A stretch of 27,500 nt of DNA from Eimeria necatrix (lineage: Eukaryota; Apicomplexa; Conoidasida; Eucoccidiorida; Eimeriidae): NCBI RefSeq assembly GCF_000499385.1, contig NW_013654103.1:1-27500 (forward strand), read 5' to 3'. Position numbers and translations under genes: made by a program. Below are positions 1-9,243 of this stretch, one piece after another (position 1 is the first letter of the stretch; each line of letters begins with the position of its first letter). The notes under the pieces were generated by a model. That model did not search any database, was not told the DNA's origin, and worked only from the letters and a program-made list of their open reading frames with translations.

Positions 1-1080
1 GGACCGCCTGGGCGTGAAACCAGTAACCTTTACTGCTGCTGCTGCGACTTCTGCTGCTGCTGCTGCTGCTGTTGCTGCTCTTTTCGCTGCTGCTGCTGCT
101 GCTGCTTGCCTGGCGGAATTTGCTGCTGATTCTGTGGGGCTGCGCCCGCACGCATTTCTTGTCACAGTTGAGGTTTCACTGCATGCGTTTTGCCTGGCTT
201 TTGGGGCTTTGTTGCATGCGTTTTGTTTCAGGCTTTGGGGCTTTGTTGCATGCGTTTTGTCTCAGACTTTGGGGCTTTGTTGCATGCGTTTGCACTTGGA
301 CTATTTCTCGCCGAATTTGGCAAAAGACCTTCACGTGGGGCACCTCAGAGGGGCGCTGGTCGGGGACTGCCTAGCAAGGTCTAAACCCTAAACCCTAAAC
401 CCTAAACCCTAAACCCTAAGCCCTAGGCCCTAGTCGCTGGTGTCTCGAGCGTCTGCCTCGCTGCTGCTGCTGCCTTTGAATTTTCATTTTGTATAGCTTT
501 TAAAATAAAACTGTAAATATAAAAGAAAAATTATTATCCTTTTATGTTTATAAAATCACTAAATGCCGTTTCTTTTTTTACATTTAATTGTATAATACTT
601 TCAATTTAATAAAAACAATTTTTTTTTGCTGCACTGCAACTGCTGCTGCTTTTTGCTTCCTGCTTGACTTCTCTAAAACTGGGCCGTTTCTTTTTGCCAG
701 CACCGAGGTGTATGTACACCTGAGGTGTATATACATCTCAGGTGTATGTACACCTGAGGTGTATGTACACCTGAGATGTATGTACACCTGAGGTGTATGT
801 ACACCTGAAGCATGCATACACCTGAGGCGTACGCAGCTTTTAGAGCCCAGATCCCTTCGAGCCCTCGGCTACTTTTTGGGGGTCGTTGCTGCTGTTGTTC
901 TTGCTGCTGCTGCTGTTGCTGCTGCAGCTCCTGACAGCTCTTTGCTGCTGCTCTGCATGCGCTCAGGCTGCTAGAATTTTTCGGCTTGAGAGTCCGCCGC
1001 AGCTGCTACTTCGGAGACTGCGGCATTCCCGTTGCTGTTTGTCTTGGGGGCCTTCAAGTGTACAGGCAGCTGCAGCACCT

Positions 1081-1131
<51 letters not shown>

Positions 1132-1554
1132 AGAAGGAGCCGGAAGCCGGATGTCGCCTGCTGCAATGGTGGAAGCAGCAGCAGCAGCTGTTGTTGCCGC
1201 TACCCCGGCCAAGTGGAGGCCGGCGCCCCTAACGAGGCGAGCAGCAGCAAGCGCTGCAGCAAATGCAGCAGCAGCAGCAGCAGCAGATGCAGCGGCACCA
1301 GCAGCAGCAGCAGACCTAGGAAGTTTAACCGATGCCGCTGCAGAAGCCTTCCTTTCGCATATGGCTTCTTTTGACAGGGCGCTGAAGCAACAGCAGCAGC
1401 AACTGCAGCAGCGAAACAGCAGCGCAGCTGCAGCAGCAGCTGCAGCAGCAGATGCAGCAGCAGCAACAGATGCTGTTCTTGACTGGCAGGCACTGGCTAA
1501 GGAAAAGGCGGCAGGAGACCAAGTGGACCTTACGGCAGCTTACGTGGTGGGTGT

Positions 1555-1591
<37 letters not shown>

Positions 1592-1687
1592 TACTCATGA
1601 CAGAACGCACAGCCACAACAGCAGCGCCGGCACAGGCTCTTGCTGCAGCGGCAGTCGCTGCTGCTGCTGCTGGAGTTTGTTTAGAGT

Positions 1688-1718
<31 letters not shown>

Positions 1719-1976
1719 GGGGTCGTTTGCATGCGTATGAGCTCAGAGCTGCAGGGAAGTCTACTGCAGCAGCAGCACTTTTGCTGCTGCTTGCCTGGCG
1801 TCGCTGGCTGCAGCAGTCTTTGGCTCGCCAGCAGCAGCAAAAACACTTAAGGCAATTCACCAGTTTTCAGTCCGGGTGAGCTGCTGCATCTGCTGCCTCT
1901 TATCTGTTTGCTGCTGCGTCTTTCTCCTTTGTTCCCACCAAAAAAGCCCGCAGCTGCTGGTTGAATCGCGCCGCGT

Positions 1977-2019
<43 letters not shown>

Positions 2020-2307
2020 GTGCTTGCAGCGCTTTGCGCAGCAACTGCGCCTCCTTCGCTTGTCTCCACAAGCAGCAGAAGGCGAGCTGCAGCAGCTGCC
2101 GCGCATGCAGCAACTTATTGACTTACTAGCAGCACGGGGTCTGTTGCTGCCAGTTGACAGCAGCAGCAGCAGCAGCAGCATAGGCAGCAGCAATAGCAGC
2201 AGCAGCAGCAGTAGTAGTACGAGCCCCCTAAATGCCCGACTTCCTCAGCTGCAGACAGTGCCTAGCCGCACATGCCTGTCAGTGCAGCAGCGACAACAAC
2301 TGAAGCC

Positions 2308-2355
<48 letters not shown>

Positions 2356-3017
2356 ACAGGAGCAGCAGCAGCAGTCGCAGCAGCATCAGCAGCAGCGAGA
2401 AAACGCCACAGTTGCTCTTCGACGCCAAGGGGGCACGTACACGTACATCGCTACTGACCTCGCCACCCTCAAGTCTCGGTAAACCCTAAACCCTAAACCC
2501 TAAACCCTAAACTGCTGTTTCGCTCTCTCTCTGCCCCTCCCCTGATGCAGAAAAGCCCTAAACCCTAAACCCCAAGCCCTAAACCCTAGCCAGCGAGGAG
2601 TTGGGTGAGGCTCTTGCAGCGAATATCCTTTGTGCTGCTTCCAAAGTGGAAGTGTAAGGTCAAGGGTTCAGGGCCTAGGGTTTAGGGTTTAGGGTTTAGG
2701 GTTTAGGGTTTAGGGTTTAGGGTTTGCGGGCAGAGTGGATAGCGGAGCCGACTGGGTGCTGCTGATAACGGACGAGCAGCAAGCTTCTCATTTTCGGCGA
2801 TTGTTTCTGCTGGGAAGGGAAATAATAAATGACAAAACCCTCGTCATTGTAGCGCAGCAAACCAACCCCCTTATGCAGTGCATGCAGCAGCAGCAGCAGC
2901 AGCAGCAGCGGCAGCAGCAAGAGCAGCAGCAGCGGCAGCAGCAGCAGCAGCAGCAAGAGCAAGAGCGGCATCTGCATGGGCAGCAGCTGCAGCAGCAGCG
3001 GCGAGAACAGCAGCATA

Positions 3018-3063
<46 letters not shown>

Positions 3064-3380
3064 GCGTGAGGTGTACGTACAGCACTTGGGTGTGGGGCTT
3101 GTGAAGAGCCCCAGCGGCAGCAAACTTGCATCAAGAGCAGCAGCAGGAGGTCTGCAGCAGTTTATGGCAGCAGCACTCGAGGCTACAGGTGGGTCTCGGG
3201 TTTAGGGCTGGGGGATTAGGGTTTAGGGTTTGGCAGCTAGGGTTTAGGGGCTAGGGTTTAGGGTTTGGAATTCGCATGTCTGCAGAGTGCGAGTTGAAGC
3301 GAAGGCGCCCAGACCTCTATGGGGCCCAACTCAAAGAAAAAGCTGAACTTATTAGTGAGCTGCTGCTGCTCCTGCAGTTT

Positions 3381-3438
<58 letters not shown>

Positions 3439-3546
3439 TGTTTTCGGCGATAATCCCTGTTGCTGCTGTCGTGGCTTCGTTGGAGCCTGCCACCATCCAG
3501 CTGTGCGTGTGCGGCGCTGCTGCTGCTGCCGCCGCTGCTGCTTCTG

Positions 3547-3591
<45 letters not shown>

Positions 3592-4613
3592 AGCTGCAGC
3601 GACGGCGCGCCTGTGGGTGCTGGGCCATTCTGTCTCTGCCGAATTTCGAGTTCCGCAAAAGCCAGGCTGCGCTGCTGCAGCAGCTTTTCCTCTTTTGTAT
3701 GGCCGGGCCCGCGCGCGGCGAGTTTGCTGCAGTGCAGGTATTGTTTTTTTCCTTTTTGTCTTTTTGTCTTTTATTTTATTAGATTATTTTGTTTATTTTA
3801 TTAGATTATTTTGTTTATAAGGTGGAATAGTATAATAATATTTTATTTGTGAAATAAAATACCATTACTTTACTTATGAAATAAAATAATATTATTCTAG
3901 TTATAAAATAAAATAATGATGTTTTATTCATAAAGTAAAATAATAGCATATTTTTGTATTTATGAAGTAAGACAATATAATAATATGTTATATTATTTAT
4001 AAAATGAAATAATATAATATTACTTTTTCGGTTTGTTTCTCTCTGTGCTACACGAGGTGGATGTTTTAATTCCATTTGATTTTATAAAAATATTAATCTT
4101 CGAAAACGAAAATAAAATAACATAAATAGTAATAAATGGTCACAAATCGTTTGCAGTGCATGCGCTACTGCTTCTGGGATTTTTGTTTAACTTTTTGATT
4201 AAAGTTTGCTGCAGTTGCTTTTGCTGCTGCTGCAGCTGTTGCTGATGCTGTAGCAGCAACTGCTGCTGCAGCAGCTGTTACTGCTGCCGCAGCTGCTGCT
4301 GCAGCAGCTGCTGCACCCCGGAGCCCCACTCGTGTGTGCTGCGGCTTGCAGAGGGCCTCAGACAAACTGCTGCGCCACCAGGGGGCCCCCAGGGGGCCCC
4401 CAACCCAAACAGCCCCCAGGGGGCCCCCCTGCTGCCGGAGTTGGGCCGGCGGTTGGCGGCGAAGGCTGCGAGTTTTGGGGTGTACGTACACCGCAGCGCA
4501 GCGTCGCTCGACCCCTCAGTGCTCGTTTCTTATTTGCTGGACCTCGCCCGCACTTTTAATCGTTTTTACGAAACTTCGCACATCATTTGCCGCAGCAGCG
4601 GCTGCAGCAGCAA

Positions 4614-4644
<31 letters not shown>

Positions 4645-4881
4645 GCATCCGCGCAGCAACGCCAGCAGCAGCAGGAGCAGCAGCAACAGGAGCAGCAGCA
4701 GCAGCAGCAGCAGCGGGAAGAGGGTTTCCTGCGCAGGGCAGGGCCATCAGGAGGGGGAGAGGAGCCTGCTGCTGGTGAGGTGTACGTACACCCGGAGCGG
4801 CTGCTGCTGTGCCGCGCAGTGCAGCAAATTTTTGAGAAAAGTTTCGAACTGTTGGGGATAGAAGGGCCCCAAGACATTTAG
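1..4881 (+). CDS. Arginyl-tRNA synthetase, class I (5'-partial, multi-exon)
   Basis: Charges tRNA-Arg with arginine. Exons inferred from GT/AG sites and matching codon phase: edge-378, 967-~1546, ~1691-1875, 1954-2478, 2734-3188, 3286-3354, 3594 (or 3600)-3737, 4352-4881. The first carries [17 protein letters not shown], the class I HIGH signature (HVGH at 332-343), and joins in phase (AG|G) to [11 protein letters not shown]. Exon 4 ends with [17 protein letters not shown], continuing into [25 protein letters not shown] stretch (3116-3136) lies where other enzymes have KMSKS. AELI joins TAATARLW and [13 protein letters not shown]. The last exon has the DALR anticodon-binding motif [14 protein letters not shown] (4531-4572) and ends [10 protein letters not shown], stop TAG 4879-4881. 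Gln/Ser/Ala runs are inserted between conserved blocks. The exon 2/3 junction is the least certain, and the N-terminus is outside the window or in the repeat-rich first 270 bases. Confidence 0.92.
169..291 (+). repeat. 34-bp tandem repeat, about 3.6 copies
   Basis: Units start at 203, 237 and 271, with a degenerate copy at 169-202. The unit runs from GGGGCTTTGTTGCATGCG to a TTTCAG/CTCAG plus CTTT end. Each of the middle units contains TGCATGCG and a splice-acceptor-like CAG. The array lies just before the ArgRS exon carrying the HVGH motif. Confidence 0.85.
379..966 (+). other. ArgRS intron with mixed repeats
   Basis: The intron opens GTCTAAACCC with an AAACCCT array (382-430). It continues through an AT-rich stretch (about 480-615), a 17-bp palindrome array (705-838) and a CTG-rich tract (about 885-955), and ends at the acceptor CTCAG (962-966). 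Exon phases on the two sides agree (AG|G, Arg), giving GDCLAR-LLEFFG. Confidence 0.85.
705..838. repeat. 17-bp tandem array of a palindrome
   Basis: Eight successive 17-bp units start at 705, 722, 739, 756, 773, 790, 807 and 824. The consensus GAGGTGTATGTACACCT contains the near-perfect palindrome AGGTGTAYRTACACCT. The last two units are degenerate (one contains GCATGCAT, the other GGCGTACGC). The array sits inside the first visible ArgRS intron. Confidence 0.93.
2479..2733 (+). other. ArgRS intron with telomere-like arrays in opposite orientation
   Basis: The donor is CG|GTAAACCCTAAACCC and the acceptor GCGGGCAG|A, joining CG|A (Arg) in phase. AAACCCT units lie at 2481-2512 and 2553-2589, and TTTAGGG units at about 2675-2726. 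The transcript could form a long stem between its two ends. Confidence 0.9.
3189..3285 (+). other. ArgRS intron of degenerate TTTAGGG repeats
   Basis: The donor is ACAG|GTGGGT and the acceptor TCTGCAG|AG. The join G|AG gives Glu in phase. Most of the 97 bases are TTTAGGG-like heptamers and variants such as CTAGGG and GATTAGGG. Confidence 0.85.
3355..3593 (+). other. ArgRS intron dominated by CTG tracts
   Basis: The donor is ATTA|GTGAGCTG; the intron ends in a long CTG run closing with CTGCAG (a second acceptor six bases on keeps the phase). Skipping it joins AELI to (T)[12 protein letters not shown] and [13 protein letters not shown], matching the ArgRS family order. The continuous poly-Leu reading is therefore rejected as protein. 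Confidence 0.85.
3738..4351 (+). other. ArgRS intron, AT-rich with CTG/CAG 3' half
   Basis: The donor is GTGCAG|GTATTG. About 3740-4140 is strongly AT-rich, with degenerate repeats of a [17 protein letters not shown] unit. A CTG/CAG palindromic tract follows (4205-4315) and the acceptor is GGCTTGCAG|AG. G|AG gives Glu, in phase with the DALR-domain exon. Confidence 0.75.
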
Positions 4882-5532
4882 TGGAACAAATGCAAAGTTT
4901 CTCGAGCTGTAAACCCTAAACCCTAAACCCTAAACCCTAGGCCTTGGGCGCCAAACCCTAGGCCCAGGCTCTTCGCCGTAAACCCTCGGCCTTACGGGGC
5001 CAGGGGACAAAACTGCAACAATTTATTAAAGACAATAAAACAATTACTTTTATTTAAAGCCCCAAAAAGCCCCACATCACTCAGGGGAACCCGCAGCTAA
5101 ACACTCCCAAAACGGCACAGCCCCAGTCCCAAACGCATGCAAGTTGCGTGCATGCATGCATGCAGCAAGTGCATGCATGCAACGCATGCATGCATGCATG
5201 CATGCAACAAGTGCATACATGCATGCGCGTGCTGCACTCATGCAAAGCCGTTGCGTTCCGCCGCCTGTAATTAAAAAACGCGTGCATGCATACATGTGTG
5301 CATGCATGCAAACATGCATGCATGCATGCATGCATGCATGCATGCATGCATGCATGCATGCTTATTGACGCCTTCGGATCGGGGCTTTCTACCCTGGGCA
5401 CTCCTGCATGCAGCGAACCGCAGGCGCAGACCTGACTGCTGACCCTAAAACCCTAAACCCTAAACCCTAAACCCTAGGCCGGAGACTCCAGTTCCGAGCC
5501 CCAAACCCTAAACCCTAAACCCTAGGCCTCAC
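4882..5532. other. Gap between convergent genes, with interstitial telomere-like repeats
   Basis: Between the ArgRS stop and the next minus-strand exon. It holds AAACCCT arrays at 4911-4939, 5443-5477 and 5503-5524, an AT-rich patch at 5015-5060 and two TGCA arrays. No convincing ORF is seen. Confidence 0.6.
5135..5361. repeat. TGCATGCA tetranucleotide arrays
   Basis: Two blocks of tandem TGCA/ATGC (about 5135-5228 and 5281-5361), with a longest pure run of roughly 50 bases near 5313-5361. The unit is self-complementary, so each block can fold on itself. TGCATGCA is also a known ApiAP2-type DNA motif in apicomplexans; use of it here is not shown. Confidence 0.95.
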
Positions 5533-5591
5533 CTGGTACGACTGGCGCAGGCCCTCCGCCCCAGATATTTCTTCTTCATCCTCATCTGTCC
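5533..5591 (-). CDS. Candidate 59-nt exon with acidic cluster
   Basis: On the minus strand a short segment sits between a good acceptor (GCTGCTGCGCAG|GG) and a strong donor (CAG|GTGAGG), and is flanked by telomere-like arrays, as confirmed exons in this window are. In the frame starting with two carried bases it reads TDEDEEEISGAEGLRQSYQ and ends in phase 0. It would be a downstream exon of the minus-strand Gly-Pro-Gln gene or of a separate small gene. The join to the exon ending near 5756 could not be made in a consistent phase, so ownership is open. Confidence 0.45.
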
Positions 5592-5752
5592 CTGCGCAGC
5601 AGCAAGCCCCAAACCCTAAACCCTAAACCCTAAACCCTAGGCCTCAAGTGCCACACTGCCTCGCTGCAGCGCGCCTTTGGGGCCCTAGGCTCCGGCCGCG
5701 AGCTCCAAATCCACAAACCCTAAACCCTAAACCCTAAACCCTAAACCCTAAA
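5592..5752. repeat. AAACCCT telomere-like arrays
   Basis: Arrays at 5611-5639 and 5714-5752 with a 75-base non-repeat spacer between them. In the spacer no exon with both splice sites was found on either strand. Confidence 0.9.
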
Positions 5753-6574
5753 CTAACACTCTGTTTGTGCCTGCGCAGGACAAGAACTGCTGCAGCTCTT
5801 TTGCTTCTTTCTATTCATATCTTTCATTTTGTTGGCAGCCCTCAAAATCGCCAAAGCGCTGAAGCCCGCCAGCGAAAACCCCTTTCGCCCACTATCAGAA
5901 CGGGGGCCCTCACTAGGGGCCCCAGGGGGGCCCCCCGAGGGGCCCCCCGAGGGGCCCCCCGAGGGGCCCCCAGAGGGGCACCCTGAGGGGCCCCCAGAGG
6001 GGCCCCCAGGGGGGCCCGTAGCGTAACCCTCGCTGGGGCCCTCACTGGGGCCCCCACTGGGGTCTCCATGGGGGCCCCCACTGTGGTCTTCATTGGGGCC
6101 CCCATAGGGGCCCCTACCGGCCTTGTTGGGGGCCCCCGTGACTCCCCCATTGGTGCCCATAGAGGGGCCCCTAGCGAAGTTCCCAGAGGGGCCCCCAGGG
6201 GGCCCCCCGCGAGGGCTGCACTGGCCCTCCCAGCTGCTGCCACGGGGGCCCCCGCAGAGGTCTTCTAGGGTTTCTGGGAAGGGGCCCTCTGGGGGGCCCC
6301 CACAAGGGCCTAGGCAGCAGAGCTGAGCCCCTTTAGGGGCCCCTGGGGGCCCCTCTGTAGGCGCCTCCAGCGGAAACCCCTGGGGGCCCCCCTGGGGGGG
6401 CCCCGTGAGGGGCCCCTGGGGGGGCCCCTGGGGGGCCCCCTTGGGGGCCCCCAAGGGGCCCTCGGAGGGGCTCCCGTCTGGGGCAGTCAGGAGGCGACGG
6501 CCGCGCGGCAAATAGGGCAAATAGCTGCAAGGAGGGGCTACTTCTTCTATAATGTCATGCTGCAGCAGCACAAT

Positions 6575-6638
<64 letters not shown>

Positions 6639-7087
6639 GGCTGTTGTTCCTTGTCTGCAGCGCCAGAGCTGGGGTGTATGGGGTCTTGGGGAGGCGCCCG
6701 GGCCTCAGCAGCAGCAGCAGCAGCAGCAGGAGCAGCAGCAGCAGCAACGATGGCCCTCCTGTTCGCTTCTTGCTGCTGCAGCAAGGAGCCGCCCCTGAGC
6801 CTCTCGGCGACGCGCTGCTGCAGCTGCTGCTGACTCCCAGCGCTGCAGCAGCAGCAGACAGAACAACAGCAAGCACAGCAGCAGCAGCCACAGTTCCAGC
6901 AGCAGCAGCAGCAGCAGCAGGCGGAAAGCACCTTTTGATACACACAAACCAAGCTAGCGCCTACAAATCAAAATTTAGGGTTTAGGGTTTAGGGTTTAGG
7001 GTTTAGGGTTTAGGGTTTGGGTTTGGGGGCCTTTCCCGTACAGTAGCCGTGCGGCTTGCGCCCGCATTAGCGCCGCCCTGGCTGGAA

Positions 7088-7131
<44 letters not shown>

Positions 7132-7372
7132 TGTTGTTCCTGCATTTGCTGCTGCTGCTCTTGATAGTGGTTCTGTTGTTCTTGCGGTTGCTGCTGCTGC
7201 TGCTCCTGTTGCTGCTGCGGCTTTTGCTGCTGCGGCTTTTGCTGCTGCAGCCTTTGCTGCTGCTGCTGTTGCTGTTGCGGCTGCTGCCGTTTGGCTTGCT
7301 GCATCTGCTGCTGTGGCCGTACTTGGCGTTGCGTTTGCTGCTCCATATTGTGTCGCTGCGTGCACGGCTTCC

Positions 7373-7431
<59 letters not shown>

Positions 7432-7596
7432 GTTTTAGCCCGTCGCCAGCACTCTTTCCTTACGACACTTGTTACGTAAGAGAAGTCCGGAAGTTCTGCT
7501 TTGCTGCTGCGCTGCAGCACAACTCTTTCTGGGCGCCGCCGCAGGAACCTTGAGGGGCCCCTTGCCGTGGGGGCCCCCCCGGGGGCCCCCTGAGAC

Positions 7597-7646
<50 letters not shown>

Positions 7647-7934
7647 GGGCCCCTTATCATTCAGAGAGAAGCCCAGGGCGTTCTCGTCGTCGATGCTGCA
7701 GAACTCCTGAGACCCAGGCCCCAAGTCTGTAGACAGACTCATCCTGCTGCTGCTGCCGCTGCTGCCGCTGCTGCTGCTGCTGCTGCTGTATAGGCTGGTG
7801 CTTGCTGCTGCAGCAGCTGGAAAGGAAGAGGACACCCAAGGGGCCTCTCTAAGAATGCCCCGCTGCTGCAGCATCTTGGCTATCGTCGGCACGATTTGCT
7901 GCTCCTGCGGTGGCAGCGACAGCGAGTTGCGCGC

Positions 7935-7994
<60 letters not shown>

Positions 7995-8248
7995 GCACCA
8001 GTGTGGATGCTCCGGCTCACTTTCATAAGAACGCAGCTTCGCTTTGTAAGGCTCCTCCTCTTGCTGCTGCTGTTGCTGCTGCTGCTGCACCGTCGTGGAT
8101 GGCTGCTGCTGCGGGGGCCCCTGCAGCACAGCTGCAGCGCAGCTCTTCTGGGGGCCCCCCAGTTGGGGCCCCTCGGGGCTGCTGGGGCCCCCAGCAGTCT
8201 CACAAGGAGACACGAAGTATCTTTCATCCTCAGCAACGCTCCTAAATA

Positions 8249-8280
<32 letters not shown>

Positions 8281-8451
8281 TGCTGCTGCCACTGCTGCTG
8301 CTGCTGCTGCTGCCACCGCTGCTGCTGCTGCCACTGCTGCCGCTGCTTCTGCGCTGCTGTCTGCAGCGCAGTGGCTGAAGATCTTCCTTCATCTTCGGTG
8401 CTGCTGCTTCGATTTGTACCAGCAGCATCTTCGCTGGAGACTGTTTCGTCT

Positions 8452-8493
<42 letters not shown>

Positions 8494-9204
8494 TCACGTG
8501 GCACCCACAGAGCCTGCTCTCGAGAGCCCAGCTGCAGCTGCTGAAAATGTTGCTGCAGCTGCTCCTGCTGTAGCAGCTGCAGCAGTCTCTGCTGCTGCAG
8601 TCGCTGCTGCTGCAGCTGTTGCTGCTCCTGCAGCTGCTGTTGCAGCTTTTGCGGTTGCAGCAGCTGCTGCTGCTGCAACTGCTGCTGCTGCAGTGGCTGC
8701 TGGTGTTGCAGCGGTTGCTGCTCCTGCAGTTGCTGCTGCAGCAACTGCTGCTGCTGCAGTGGCTGCTGGTGTTGCAGCGGTTGCTGCTCCTGCAGTTGCT
8801 GCTGCAGCAAGTGTTTCTGCAGCAGCTGCTGCTGCTGCAACTGCTGCTGCAGTGACTCTTCCTCAGAAACCCAACTGCTGCTTGCAGCAGTTGTGTCCCT
8901 CTGCATGGGGGGCCCCCCGGGGGCCCCCGGGTCTGCTGGTCGGGGCCTCGGGGGTAGAGGGGCCCTTTGTGGCTGCAGCAGCTGAGGCTCTTTTGGAAGA
9001 GAGCTAAGCAGCACTGTTTGCTGCTGCTGCTGCTCCTGCTGCTGCTCTTGCTGCGGTTGCTGCTCTTGCTTCTGCGTCTGCTGCTGCTGCTGATGTTGCT
9101 GTAGCTGCTGTAGCTGCTGTAGCTGCTGTTGCTGCTGTTGCTGCTGTTGCTGCTGTTGCTGCTGTTCCTCCTTCTTTTGCTGCTGCACCTCTAGAGGCAG
9201 GCGT

Positions 9205-9243
<39 letters not shown>

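Noticed and set aside
705..838. CRISPR-like repeat array
   Set aside because: Units are directly tandem without spacers, in a eukaryotic intron.
2717..3134. Minus-strand Leu/Cys/Ala frames opposite ArgRS
   Set aside because: They are shadows of CAG runs in the ArgRS exon 2734-3188.
3276..3782. Poly-Leu frame as ArgRS coding or a membrane protein
   Set aside because: A GTGAGC donor at 3355 and a CTGCAG acceptor at 3593 give an in-phase join that restores ArgRS family sequence.
5077..5401. MHACMHAC-type ORFs
   Set aside because: They are translations of the TGCA tetranucleotide array, open in several frames on both strands, with no other coding signal.
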